Positions 41,513 to 51,164 of a stretch of DNA of 64,000 bases are shown here, piece by piece. Source of the stretch: Prevotella sp. (GTDB taxonomy: Bacteria > Bacteroidota > Bacteroidia > Bacteroidales > Bacteroidaceae). The position numbers were made by a program, and so were the translations under genes. Every line of letters starts with the position of its first letter. Positions within the stretch are counted from its first letter, which is position 1. The stretch spans positions 25,811-89,810 of the forward strand of contig JALFOF010000009.1 of assembly GCA_022773825.1 (NCBI GenBank), in the 5' to 3' direction. Under the pieces are notes generated by a model. The model had not been told where the DNA came from and searched no databases. It saw only the letters and a list, made by a program, of their open reading frames with translations.

Positions 41513-44242
41513 ATGAGAATCATTACAAAACTCATGCTCGCATTGGCGGTTGTTGGCTCGTTGTCGCTTACGGCTTGTAAGGACTATGACGAAGACAACT
41601 ACAACAATGCTGTCATCAACAATCCCGGTACTGTTGATGACGCGCTGAAACAGCAGATTGCTGCGATGCAGGAAGCTATTAAGGAACTGAAGGAGAAAAG
41701 TGCCTCCCTTGGCGAGGCTGTAACGCCGGAGAAGGTCACAGAGAGCATTAAGGATGCTTTGGAGAACAATGGCGACGTGCAGTTGATTATCAACAACTAC
41801 ATCACGCAGTCAACCCTCAACTCAAGGATTGGCACGATAGAGCAGCAGCTCGGTAATTTCCTCACCGCGAGCGACCTCGATGGCTACCTTAAGGAGGCTG
41901 ACCTCGCTACGAAGGTGAACCTTCTTATCACTAATAACACCGTCATCACTACTCTTCAGCAAGATGTGCGGACGCTGCAGAACGTTACTATCCCCGCTCT
42001 GCAGAACCGTCTGAACACCCTCTACGCTGACTCTATAGCTCCGATGTGGAGCCAGGTGCAGACCAACAAGGACTCCATTGCAATACTGAAGGGACTTATT
42101 GACCAGATAGACCTCAGCAAGTACTACACCAAGGAGGAGATAGACAATAACTTTGCAAAGCTGACTGCTCTTCAGGACTCCGTGGCAAAGTGCAGGAAAG
42201 ACTGCAAGGACTACACCGACGAGCAGATACGTATCGTGAACCAGGCACTCGCCGGCAAGGCTGACGCTTCTGCTCTCCAGAGCCTCGCTACCGAGCTGCG
42301 CAACGCTGACGCCGCAATGAACACAAGGATAGACAGCCTTGCTGCCGTTACGAGCCAGCTCTCTGCAAAGGTTGACGCAGTGATTGCTGACGTTGCCAAG
42401 CTCACCGACGCTCGCGCTAAACAGATAACGGGCATCGTGGTGCAGCAGGTTTACAACCCGGCATTCGGTTCTTACAACTCTCTCGTAAGCAACGTGCAGA
42501 CCAATATGCTCGTGGCTTACTACGGTAAGGCAGCAAGCAACGTCACCTTCCCGTCTAACGACGACGAGGAAGTTGAGCCATACGAGGCAAGGACAGGCCA
42601 GGTATTCATGGCAGGCACGGGCAACGCAGGTGCTATATACCTCACCATCAACCCGAACGACGTGGACTTCTCTGGCTTCAGGGGTCTTGAACTCGTGAAC
42701 AGCGTGGACGAGGCTTGCGCTGTGAAACTCGGTCAGGTGATGCCTTCTAACGAGGTTCTCACCTTCGGTTACACGCGTGCGGCAGACAATGGCTTCTATG
42801 TAGTACCCGCAACACTCGACGCAGCTGACATAGAGAACCCCGACCTGCACATCAACATCGACAAGAGTAACGTCAAGGAAGCTCTCTCAAACCTCATCAA
42901 CGTGACGAACATGGCGAGCGCTAAGCTGGCTCTGAAGGACGTGGCAAAGGTAGCTCTTGAGACAGCACAGGGCATGAAGCTCGAAGCACAGGGCGTGAAG
43001 TGCTCTTGGCAGGACGCTTACGGTGAGCACAGCGTGAACTCTAACTACAACATCGCCGCTGTGGCAGTGCAGCCTCTTGGCTTCAACAGCGTTGACGCTA
43101 TATTCGATAAGGATGGCAACGGTGCTTACTGGCGCGCTTACGGCAAGGCGAAAGGCCTCGTAACGAAGGCTGCGAAGAAGGCTGGAAAGTCTATCTCCAA
43201 CCAGATTAAGAAGCAGATGAACCTCGACAAGATACAGGCCGACATCGCTGACCTGCAGACGAAGGTGCAGAACGCTCACATGAACCCGATAGACCCGAAC
43301 ACGGGTGAGATTAAGATTACCACGGAGGTGACTGTTCCTTCACAGACTATTCCTGTGGATATTGACGTGCCTGTCAACATCAAGAAGGACATCGAGATAA
43401 AGGTGCCTGTGAAGATTGACATGAAGCCGGAGGTGACAGTGCCTGAACAGAAGGTTACCATGGACACCACTATCATTATCGACGTGCCAGTATCGGCAAC
43501 ATACGACCCTGTCACCGATAAAGTCAATCTCACGAATGGCAAGCAGTACATAAGGGTATGGAAGGACTTCATCATACCTGAGCAGACTGTCAGCGCCAAC
43601 TTGGTTTACGACTCTGTTTACACCGTCAAGCAGACCATAGAGTTCAACGAGACCATAAAGGTGAAGAAGGATATCAAGACTGAGGCATTCAAGCAGAAGG
43701 TTACCATCGACATCACTAAGGAGGTGAACGACATCTTTAACAGTATGCTCGGTGATATCAATAACAGTTTCGACAACATCAACGACCTCATTGATGCACT
43801 CGATAATGCTATGGTGGACGTGAACGTGATGCTCGACGGTATCAACAACCTCACCGCGAAGCTGGAGAACGCTACTTACCTCACCCGCGTTTACAAGTAC
43901 CTCGACAAGGTTGCCAACCAGTTCGCACGAGTTACACCGAAGCTCTTCAAGCCCGTGCTCCTCGTGAACTCTGACAGCGGTCTCGGTCTCGCAGGATTTG
44001 AGGGTGCTCCTTCTACGGTGTCTGGTACAGTGGAGGTGATACCTACCACATACTCCGCAGAGTTGCTCGCTCCTATCTTCAAGAGATATATCCGCGTCAA
44101 CGACAACGCAGGTCAGATACTCGAAGGCAGCAGGTCTCTCGACATCACTTCACAGCTGAAGCCTGGTGTCAACACCATAGAGTACCGCGCTCTTGACTAT
44201 CAGGGCAACGAGTGGGCTGAGACATATCAGATTGTACGCTAA
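41513..44242 (+). CDS. Large coiled-coil surface lipoprotein of unknown function
   Basis: Not a family I recognise. The signal peptide ends in the lipobox LTAC (Cys22), followed by an acidic Asp/Asn segment as in Bacteroidetes surface-exported lipoproteins. Residues about 45-110 and 200-300 look coiled-coil (KQQIAAMQEAIKELKEK; NAALAGK-type heptads). A globular region (about 300-550) follows, then a striking beta-like stretch at about 600-750 with alternating V-P-V-x-I/K patterns (IPVDIDVPVNIKKDIEIKVPVKID), a helical segment (about 740-800) and a C-terminal beta domain. Codon use and the strong promoter suggest high expression. It leads a cluster with another lipoprotein and an OmpA-like protein. 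Confidence 0.8.
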   Translation: MRIITKLMLALAVVGSLSLTACKDYDEDNYNNAVINNPGTVDDALKQQIAAMQEAIKELKEKSASLGEAVTPEKVTESIKDALENNGDVQLIINNYITQSTLNSRIGTIEQQLGNFLTASDLDGYLKEADLATKVNLLITNNTVITTLQQDVRTLQNVTIPALQNRLNTLYADSIAPMWSQVQTNKDSIAILKGLIDQIDLSKYYTKEEIDNNFAKLTALQDSVAKCRKDCKDYTDEQIRIVNQALAGKADASALQSLATELRNADAAMNTRIDSLAAVTSQLSAKVDAVIADVAKLTDARAKQITGIVVQQVYNPAFGSYNSLVSNVQTNMLVAYYGKAASNVTFPSNDDEEVEPYEARTGQVFMAGTGNAGAIYLTINPNDVDFSGFRGLELVNSVDEACAVKLGQVMPSNEVLTFGYTRAADNGFYVVPATLDAADIENPDLHINIDKSNVKEALSNLINVTNMASAKLALKDVAKVALETAQGMKLEAQGVKCSWQDAYGEHSVNSNYNIAAVAVQPLGFNSVDAIFDKDGNGAYWRAYGKAKGLVTKAAKKAGKSISNQIKKQMNLDKIQADIADLQTKVQNAHMNPIDPNTGEIKITTEVTVPSQTIPVDIDVPVNIKKDIEIKVPVKIDMKPEVTVPEQKVTMDTTIIIDVPVSATYDPVTDKVNLTNGKQYIRVWKDFIIPEQTVSANLVYDSVYTVKQTIEFNETIKVKKDIKTEAFKQKVTIDITKEVNDIFNSMLGDINNSFDNINDLIDALDNAMVDVNVMLDGINNLTAKLENATYLTRVYKYLDKVANQFARVTPKLFKPVLLVNSDSGLGLAGFEGAPSTVSGTVEVIPTTYSAELLAPIFKRYIRVNDNAGQILEGSRSLDITSQLKPGVNTIEYRALDYQGNEWAETYQIVR

Positions 44243-44270
44243 TAGCCGCACAGGGACAATACATATATAA

Positions 44271-44942
44271 ATGTACCGCAGGTTATTATATATAATACCA
44301 CTATTCGCACTTGCTACGGTTGGGTGTTTTCTCCTTGCTGCCTGCAGCGGCTGCTCGGGAGGCAAGAAGAAACCCCACTCGGGAGCAGTGGAAAGTCCCA
44401 TAAACCCCATGGTGCAGGAACTGGACGAGACGCCGGACGAGGCTTTCCTCGCCACGCTTTACAACTACGACCGCGACTCTATCTACGTCACGGTGCGAAA
44501 GACAAAGCGTAAAGCGGCGTTTGCCTACGGCGAGGCTCTCTCAAACGGGATGCTGCACGGCACTATAAGGAAGGGCGACACCTACTCCATACTGCCCGAC
44601 GGCAAGAGGAAGACGGTGAGCATAGCGGTGAACACCACGGAACTCAGCGGACGATGGTTCTACGACCTACAGCAAAACCGAGGCGTTTCCTTCAACGAAG
44701 GAGGAGGGATGTCAAGCATCAACGCCGAGGAAATATGCTTCAGGGAGTGGAAGCTGCTCAACGGAAGGATGTACATCTACTACGTGGATATGCAGCAACT
44801 GGCAAGCGACAGACACCAGTATCTGGTGGAAGAGGCTTACATAACATCGCTGAACGCCAAAGAACTCATAATACAGTTCCGCGGAGAAAGGATGAGATGC
44901 GTGAGACCGGCAAAGAAACCGCTGCAATATAAAGGGACATAG
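44271..44942 (+). CDS. Small lipoprotein, lipocalin-like
   Basis: Predicted lipoprotein of 223 residues: hydrophobic signal with lipobox LAAC (Cys25), then a Gly/Lys linker. The body is beta-rich, with LSGRWFYDLQQNRGVSFNEGGGMSSIN resembling the start of lipocalin-like domains of Bacteroidetes (a G-x-W motif, then strands). Function unknown. It lies 28 bp after the large lipoprotein gene and 45 bp before the OmpA-like gene. Confidence 0.7.
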   Translation: MYRRLLYIIPLFALATVGCFLLAACSGCSGGKKKPHSGAVESPINPMVQELDETPDEAFLATLYNYDRDSIYVTVRKTKRKAAFAYGEALSNGMLHGTIRKGDTYSILPDGKRKTVSIAVNTTELSGRWFYDLQQNRGVSFNEGGGMSSINAEEICFREWKLLNGRMYIYYVDMQQLASDRHQYLVEEAYITSLNAKELIIQFRGERMRCVRPAKKPLQYKGT

Positions 44943-44987
44943 CGTACAAAAGGTACAAACAAAAACAATTTTACACAGTTTCAGATT

Positions 44988-46124
44988 ATGAATATCAAGA
45001 AAACAGTATTCGCGACACTGCTCGCCAGCACCGCCCTCTGCGCATCCGCACAGGAGGCAAAGACGGAGTATGTGTTCCAGCCACACTGGTATGTGCAGGG
45101 ACAGTTTGGCGCCCAGTACACACTCGGTGAGGTGAGCATGGGCAAGCTGATATCTCCCAATGCACAGCTCGGCGTGGGCTACAACTTCGGTAAGGTGGTA
45201 GGCGCACGTTTCGTTGTCAATGCTTGGCAGAGCAAAGGAGGCTCGGAAATACAGGGCGAGACATATAAATGGAAGTACAACTACGTCGCTCCTATGATTG
45301 ACGTGACATTCAATATGTCAAACCTCATCTCTGGTGTTAACCCTAACCGCCTCGTGGACGTTACCGCATTCATCGGCGGTGGCGTGAACATCGCCTTCTC
45401 TAACGACGAGGCTAACGAGGTGAACAACTACCTGCTCAACACCTACGGCACCATTAACTCCGGTTCAGCATACGAGAAGAGCCAGTTCCTCCGCAACGTG
45501 TGGGACAATACCTCCGCACGCGCAGTGGGACATGCGGGACTTGCCGCTGACTTCAAGGTTACAAACAAGCTCGCTGTTGGCGTGGAGGTAGCCGCAAACT
45601 TCCTTAGCGATACCTACAACTCCAAGAAGGCAGGCAACGTGGACTGGTACTTCAACGGGCTCGTCGGCGTGAAGTATGCCTTCGGAGAGACAAGCAAGGA
45701 GCGCAAGATAGAGCCGCCAGCACCGCAGATTGTATATCGCGACCGCGTGGTGGAGAAGATTGTTGAGAAGCCGGTAGAGGTGAAGAAGGTCGCTGAGGTG
45801 GAGCCACTCCGCATGGACGTGTTCTTCAATATCGCTGGATTCAAGCTCCTCGCGAGCGAGGCCCAGAAGGTGGGCGAAGTGGCAGAGTACATGAAGAAGT
45901 ACCCAAGCTCAAAGGTTACCATCACTGGTCTTGCTGACAAGGGAACGGGAACGGATAAGATTAACATCCCTCTGTCAAAGAAGCGTGCTGAAATCGTGAA
46001 GGATATGCTCATCAACAAGTATGGCATCTCCGCTGACCGCATCACCGCTGAGGGCAAGGGCTCTTCCGAGCAGCCTTACACTATACCAGAGCTTAACCGC
46101 GTAAGCATCTGCGTGGTGAAGTAA
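44988..46124 (+). CDS. OmpA-family outer-membrane protein
   Basis: Outer-membrane beta-barrel with a peptidoglycan-binding domain. A signal peptide ends at CASAQEA (about 20-23). An eight-strand-like barrel region follows (WYVQGQFGAQYTLGEV, LGVGYNFGKVVGARF, GLVGVKYAFGE), then a short Pro/Glu linker with VEKIVEKPVEVKK, then the OmpA domain with TGLADKGTG, LSKKRAEIVKDMLINKYGI and NRVSICVVK. The Asp and Arg that bind diaminopimelate appear present. It anchors the envelope and fits next to the two lipoprotein genes. Confidence 0.93.
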   Translation: MNIKKTVFATLLASTALCASAQEAKTEYVFQPHWYVQGQFGAQYTLGEVSMGKLISPNAQLGVGYNFGKVVGARFVVNAWQSKGGSEIQGETYKWKYNYVAPMIDVTFNMSNLISGVNPNRLVDVTAFIGGGVNIAFSNDEANEVNNYLLNTYGTINSGSAYEKSQFLRNVWDNTSARAVGHAGLAADFKVTNKLAVGVEVAANFLSDTYNSKKAGNVDWYFNGLVGVKYAFGETSKERKIEPPAPQIVYRDRVVEKIVEKPVEVKKVAEVEPLRMDVFFNIAGFKLLASEAQKVGEVAEYMKKYPSSKVTITGLADKGTGTDKINIPLSKKRAEIVKDMLINKYGISADRITAEGKGSSEQPYTIPELNRVSICVVK

Positions 46125-46266
46125 ACACTGGCATTGTAATATGCTGAACCCTTGCGGTTCTGATATAAAGGGTGTTCCGTGGATGCCTGAGGGCCACGGT
46201 AAGTGACGCGCGGCGTCCACGGAGCACACCATAAAAATAAAACCACTAAACAGAGGGAGTGACGAT

Positions 46267-47457
46267 ATGAAAAAAAGATTTCTACTCACCGCCGCAGTGT
46301 CTGTGATGACACTCGCCGCCAGTGCACAGCTGCAGGGGGACGGATACTACCGTGTGTACAACCTTGGACTGCAGACACTGAAGAATAAAAAGTGCTACAC
46401 ATGGGTGGCAGCGGACAAGGTTCTCATCGTAAACCAGGCGGGTACGGGGCAGAGGTTCGATGCCATAGAGCTGTGGTCGAAGACGGTAAAGTCGCCCATC
46501 AGCGAGCCGGCATCCGTAATCTATGCCACACTGAACGGTAGCAACATAGACCTTGAGGCGCAGGGCACAAGCGTGTCGCGCATGACAGACTGCAAACTGA
46601 CGCTGGCGCAGAACGGTACGGCAAACAGCTACACCCTCTCCACGGTGCAGGCAGGATGCACTCTGTACCTGTGGGCATACACCAACATGAGCGCCAAGCA
46701 CTACATAGCAACCACAATAACCAACAATAGCGTGGCTTATAAGTTCTGGGGCGTGGAGCCAGTGTCAAGTTCTTCTGACAACTACTTCGGTGTTCAGCCA
46801 ACACTTGAGGCTAATGGCAAATACTACGCTCCGTTTTATGCCTCCTTCCCCTTCAAGTTCGCTTCGCAGGGTATGAAGGCATACTACGTAAGTTCCGTGG
46901 ACAACGACCACTATACGCTTGAGGAGATAACGACGGAGGTGAAGCCTGGTGCTACGCCGATGATTATAGAGTGTAGCTCAAACAACGTTTCAGACAACCG
47001 CCTCGACCTGCTCCACGGCTCTTACCCAGCCGTAAAGGGCAATAAGCTCAGCGGCGTGTACTTCTGCAACGACTTCTACGAGGACTCCAGGGGCATACGT
47101 ACCACCTTCGACCCGGCAACGATGCGCGTATGGAACGTGGAGAACGGGCAGTTGGTGCTGTCAACGGCAACGGATAACCTGCACTCCAGCTACTATGCTG
47201 GCAAGGCAAACTTCCCCGGAGAGCTGTACAATGGTTACCTCAACGCTAACCAGTCATACCTCACGGTGTCTGCCTCCGCAAGCCAGACACTCACCGCCGG
47301 CACAACGGGCGTGAACGACTTGAACGCCTCTGCCGAGGCTGCCAAGCCTGTGAGATATACCACTGCGGGCGGAATGACGGTGGACGCTCCACAGAAGGGT
47401 ATGGGCGTGGTGATAGTAAAATACAGCGACGGCACCGTGCGTTCCGTAGTTTACTAA
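46267..47457 (+). CDS. Secreted protein of unknown function with T9SS-like tail
   Basis: Begins with a signal peptide ending ASAQ. The N-terminal part (GDGYYRVYNLGLQTLKNKKCYTWV) resembles a beta-trefoil or carbohydrate-binding-like start seen in Prevotella secreted proteins; no enzyme motif is visible. The last 40 residues (VRYTTAGGMTVDAP...GMGVVIVKYSDGTVRSVVY) have the form of a type A T9SS sorting domain: short strands, a central Gly pair and a final YSDG-type turn. It is the last gene of the envelope cluster and is followed by a hairpin terminator. Confidence 0.7.
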   Translation: MKKRFLLTAAVSVMTLAASAQLQGDGYYRVYNLGLQTLKNKKCYTWVAADKVLIVNQAGTGQRFDAIELWSKTVKSPISEPASVIYATLNGSNIDLEAQGTSVSRMTDCKLTLAQNGTANSYTLSTVQAGCTLYLWAYTNMSAKHYIATTITNNSVAYKFWGVEPVSSSSDNYFGVQPTLEANGKYYAPFYASFPFKFASQGMKAYYVSSVDNDHYTLEEITTEVKPGATPMIIECSSNNVSDNRLDLLHGSYPAVKGNKLSGVYFCNDFYEDSRGIRTTFDPATMRVWNVENGQLVLSTATDNLHSSYYAGKANFPGELYNGYLNANQSYLTVSASASQTLTAGTTGVNDLNASAEAAKPVRYTTAGGMTVDAPQKGMGVVIVKYSDGTVRSVVY

Positions 47458-47475
47458 TAGCACGACGATATAATG

Positions 47476-47518
47476 ACAACAATCCGGCATAGACCTCCAG
47501 TCTGTGCCGGATTGTTGT
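47476..47518 (+). terminator. Terminator of the envelope cluster
   Basis: Perfect 14-bp stem (47476-47489 with 47505-47518, ACAACAATCCGGCA) around a 15-nt loop. The following U content is modest. Confidence 0.8.
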
Positions 47519-47631
47519 ATTATAGCCCACGAGAAGCTTTTTTCCTGCCGCCTCCATGGCAAACAAGGTCGTTTTATATGAGGTGTGGCAAAAAACGTAA
47601 TGAAAAATTAGTATAAATGACAAAAAATCAT

Positions 47632-47639
47632 TACCTTTG
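47632..47639 (+). promoter_or_regulatory. -7 box of the ABC exporter gene
   Basis: TACCTTTG about 100 bp before the ATG at 47740. A TTG at the expected -33 position is not seen. Confidence 0.5.
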
Positions 47640-47739
47640 CAGGGAAAACCATAAATATATTTTTTTACCCGTTACGCCGTAAGCCCGCATATAGAAGAGT
47701 GGGGAGGGACAGGGCGTGGGTGCAATAAACAGACGATAT

Positions 47740-49575
47740 ATGCTCAAACAGTTCTTACAAATCATGGCGCGGTACCTGAAACCGTACAAGATGTATCTAG
47801 TATGGTCTATCGTGCTCAACTTCTTCTCGCAGTGGATGAACGTGTTTTCCTTCGTGGTGCTCATCCCTATACTCAATATCCTCTTCAAGATAGACCAGAC
47901 GGTCTATACCTACAAGCCTTGGACGCTTACCACCCTGAACAAGGATATAGTGGTGAACAACGGCTATGCCTACGTGCAGGAACTCATAAACAACCACGGC
48001 GCGTTCCTCACACTTGTCTTCATGGGGCTGGCATTGATAATAATGACGGGCATAAAGACGGCGGGCTACTTCGCCTCCAGCTCGGTGATGGTGCCGTTGC
48101 GCACGGGTATTGTCCGCGATATAAGGACGGAGCTGTACGAGAAAGTGCTGCGTCTGCCACTCAGCTTCTTCTCGGAGGAGAAGAAAGGCGACATCATTGC
48201 CCGCATGAGCGCTGACGTGCAGTGCGTGGAGAACTCCGTCACATCATCGGTGGATATGCTCATACGCCAGCCGATAGCCATCATAGTGTGTTTCTTCACA
48301 CTCTTCACCGTAAGCTGGGAGCTGACACTCTTCGTGCTGGTGGTAGCACCAATAGCAGGCTGGATTATGGGTAAGGTGAGCAGAAAACTGAAAAGCCAGT
48401 CAGCAGCAGTGCAGGGACAGTGGGGCGACATCATAGCACAGCTGGACGAGACACTCGGCGGTCTGCGCGTGATAAAGGCCTTCATAGCCGAGACGAAGAT
48501 GGCAAAGCGCTTCAGATTTATTAATGATGAGTTCCGGCGCGGCATGAATGACATGATAATACGCCAGAACGCGGCGCACCCTATGTCGGAGTTCCTCGGC
48601 ACAATCATAATAGTAGTGGTGCTATGGTTTGGCGGATGGCTGATACTCGAGGGCTCAACCCTCATTGACGCCTCCACCTTCATATTCTATATGGTGATAC
48701 TTTACAGCGTGATAAACCCGCTGAAGGAACTCTCAAGGGCAACATACCAGATACCGTTGGGCCTGGCTTCCATGGACCGCATAGACTTTATACTGAAGGC
48801 GGAGAACCCCATAAAGGAACTGCCGCAGCCCGAACAGCTGACAAGCTTTGACCAGCAGGTGGAGATAAAGGACGTCTCCTTCCACTATGTTGAGGGACGT
48901 GACGTGCTGAAGCATATCAACCTCACCGTGCCAAAAGGCAAGACGATAGCACTCGTGGGACAGTCGGGCTCGGGAAAGTCAACACTCGTGGACCTTATAC
49001 CACGCTACCACGACGTAAGCGCAGGGCAAATACTGATAGACGGCAAGGATGTGCGCAACGTGGGGATAAAAGACCTGCGCGCGCTGATTGGCAACGTGAA
49101 CCAGGAGGCGATACTCTTCAACGACACGTTCTACAATAATATCACCTTCGGAGTGGACAACGCCACGATGGAACAGGTGATAGAAGCGGCGAAGATAGCC
49201 AATGCTCATGAGTTCATAATGGAGTCGGAACACGGCTACGACACCATGATAGGCGACCGTGGAGGAAGACTGTCGGGCGGACAGCGGCAGCGTGTGAGCA
49301 TAGCGCGTGCCATACTGAAGAACCCTCCTATACTGATACTCGACGAGGCGACGTCAGCACTCGACACAGAGTCGGAGCGACTGGTGCAGGAAGCCCTGGA
49401 GCGTCTGATGAAGAGCCGTACTACCGTGGCGATAGCCCACCGCTTGTCAACGATAAAGAATGCCGACGAAATCTTCGTCCTCTACGAGGGCGAGATAGTG
49501 GAACGCGGTCAGCACGACGAACTGATAGAGCGAAACGGTTACTACAAGCGCCTCTACGATATGCAGCAGCTGTAG
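47740..49575 (+). CDS. MsbA-like ABC exporter (fused membrane and ATPase domains)
   Basis: Half-transporter of the lipid/multidrug exporter class, a likely lipid A-core or glycolipid flippase. Six membrane helices occupy about 20-320. The ATPase domain has Walker A GQSGSGKSTL (about 410), the signature LSGGQRQR, Walker B ILILDEATSALD and the switch IAHRLSTI. ATG at 47740 (MLKQFLQIMARYLKPYK) fits the family; the upstream GTG adds eight unconserved residues. A hairpin terminator separates it from the following transferase genes, which may nonetheless act on the same envelope glycans. Substrate is not determined. Confidence 0.9.
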   Translation: MLKQFLQIMARYLKPYKMYLVWSIVLNFFSQWMNVFSFVVLIPILNILFKIDQTVYTYKPWTLTTLNKDIVVNNGYAYVQELINNHGAFLTLVFMGLALIIMTGIKTAGYFASSSVMVPLRTGIVRDIRTELYEKVLRLPLSFFSEEKKGDIIARMSADVQCVENSVTSSVDMLIRQPIAIIVCFFTLFTVSWELTLFVLVVAPIAGWIMGKVSRKLKSQSAAVQGQWGDIIAQLDETLGGLRVIKAFIAETKMAKRFRFINDEFRRGMNDMIIRQNAAHPMSEFLGTIIIVVVLWFGGWLILEGSTLIDASTFIFYMVILYSVINPLKELSRATYQIPLGLASMDRIDFILKAENPIKELPQPEQLTSFDQQVEIKDVSFHYVEGRDVLKHINLTVPKGKTIALVGQSGSGKSTLVDLIPRYHDVSAGQILIDGKDVRNVGIKDLRALIGNVNQEAILFNDTFYNNITFGVDNATMEQVIEAAKIANAHEFIMESEHGYDTMIGDRGGRLSGGQRQRVSIARAILKNPPILILDEATSALDTESERLVQEALERLMKSRTTVAIAHRLSTIKNADEIFVLYEGEIVERGQHDELIERNGYYKRLYDMQQL

Positions 49576-49589
49576 AGATGTAATAAAAG

Positions 49590-49633
49590 AATACCCCTTC
49601 AAAACCTTTTCGACGATTATAGGGAGGGGTATT
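49590..49633 (+). terminator. Terminator of the ABC exporter gene
   Basis: AATACCCCT (49590-49598) pairs with AGGGGTATT (49625-49633), followed by an A/T-rich stretch. Confidence 0.7.
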
Positions 49634-49679
49634 TATATATAGATAAAGCAGATGTACTCAAGGAATATACGAAAGAAGA

Positions 49680-51164
49680 ATGAAAGGTCAGATAGACTTT
49701 AAGGAAAAGATACTATATATAGAGACGCTGCGGCAGGAGAGAAAGCATGACTTATATGTCATTGCCGGGCAACTACAAGAATCAAATGTGGATCCCATTG
49801 ATTCTTGGACATTCTTCTTGTGGCTTCAGAAGAATAATATTCCCTCCTGCTATATATTGAAAGAAAATGATTCTTTCTACCAAAACAAGGTAAAAGGCAG
49901 TTCACAAAAAGATGTAATAGTATTACAATCATACAATAGAGGGTATGAACTGTTAGATTATACTGACATTTGGAGCAGGGCTTGCGCCTTTGTTGTAGAA
50001 TGGGATTTAGGTGGAACAGAGGTTGATTACTGGTTACGCGGTTTGTATGACTGTAGATATGTATTCCTGCAGCATGGCATTACTGGTAATTACATAACCA
50101 ATTTGCTATTATATCCCTGTCATAATATATACAACGATGTGAATGTTTCCTCAGAAACAGAGCGTAAACTTATAGAGCAAGGAGACAAAGAACATCTGTG
50201 TTTCATAGGAGGACTTCCACGTTACGAGTTAATAAAGGACACGTCTCCTAAAGGTCAGGACGGTATAAAGACTGTTCTGGTTATGCTAACATGGAGAAAT
50301 AAGTTTGCGACAGAAACGGAAGCATTATATTCCACAGCCTATTGGCAAGGGCAGATATCCCTACTTAAGAAGGAAAATATTGATAAACTCCAAAGGCATA
50401 ATATAAATATAGTATTTGCTTTGCATCATTCTCTTATCAAAAAGAAAGATGTTGTTAACCTTCCTGATTACATAAAGACAATCCAGCAAGCAGACATTGC
50501 TTATTGGGTTCGTCATGCAAATGCTTTGGTTACAGATTTCTCCAGTCTGTCTTTTGATTTTCTTTTTCAGCATAAACCTGTCATATATTGGATTCCGGAT
50601 AAGGATGCACAGGTATATGAGCCCAATAGTATAGACAGAAAGAAATTGGATTCTGTCTTAAGCCGTAGGCATCTATTCTTTAATTGCCTGAGTACAGAGG
50701 ACGAAATAATAGAGAAACTAATAGAATATGCCAATAATGATTTCACATTGGAAAAATGTAATGCTGATATAGCAGACACATGGTTCGATAACAGAAAGGA
50801 TATCTCACGCCATATTTATGAGCAGATAGAACAACGATTATCCTTAGAACGTTTTTTTACCGCACCATTAAAGGAGCGTTTGTCGCAGTATAAGCAGGAA
50901 GGAGAAGAATATTCAAGGCAGATAGCGTGCTGCCGGGAGGAATTGACGCTAAAAGAGAATATCATCGCGGAAAAGAATACAATAATAGGTAGTAGCCAGC
51001 GGCAAATAAATGCTTTGACGATGCAGATAGGTAACCTGCGTGATTATAGTGGGAGAAAGATAAAGCATCTGCGAAAAGTACGTGGCTATCTAATCTGGTG
51101 TATAGGAATCCTTCTCCTGGCATTAATATTAATCATCTATTCCGTTACAGTATATGAATCCTAA
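49680..51164 (+). CDS. CDP-glycerol glycerophosphotransferase-like protein with C-terminal coiled coil and membrane anchor
   Basis: The main part (about 20-380) has the pattern of CDP-glycerol:poly(glycerophosphate) glycerophosphotransferases: FLQHGITGNYITNLLL, FIGGLPRYEL, VFALHHSLI and LVTDFSSLSFDFLFQHKPVIYW. It then continues into a predicted coiled coil (about 400-460) and a terminal hydrophobic helix (GYLIWCIGILLLALILIIYSV), so it is likely tied to the inner membrane by its C-terminus. Substrate could be a phosphoglycerol or ribitol-phosphate on an envelope glycan. Base composition is clearly AT-richer than the flanking genes, suggesting transfer. It overlaps the next gene by 11 bp. Confidence 0.75.
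   Translation: MKGQIDFKEKILYIETLRQERKHDLYVIAGQLQESNVDPIDSWTFFLWLQKNNIPSCYILKENDSFYQNKVKGSSQKDVIVLQSYNRGYELLDYTDIWSRACAFVVEWDLGGTEVDYWLRGLYDCRYVFLQHGITGNYITNLLLYPCHNIYNDVNVSSETERKLIEQGDKEHLCFIGGLPRYELIKDTSPKGQDGIKTVLVMLTWRNKFATETEALYSTAYWQGQISLLKKENIDKLQRHNINIVFALHHSLIKKKDVVNLPDYIKTIQQADIAYWVRHANALVTDFSSLSFDFLFQHKPVIYWIPDKDAQVYEPNSIDRKKLDSVLSRRHLFFNCLSTEDEIIEKLIEYANNDFTLEKCNADIADTWFDNRKDISRHIYEQIEQRLSLERFFTAPLKERLSQYKQEGEEYSRQIACCREELTLKENIIAEKNTIIGSSQRQINALTMQIGNLRDYSGRKIKHLRKVRGYLIWCIGILLLALILIIYSVTVYES

Noticed and set aside
41822..42850. 342-codon open frame antisense to the large lipoprotein
   Set aside because: Shadow of a gene with high codon bias; no promoter or family match.
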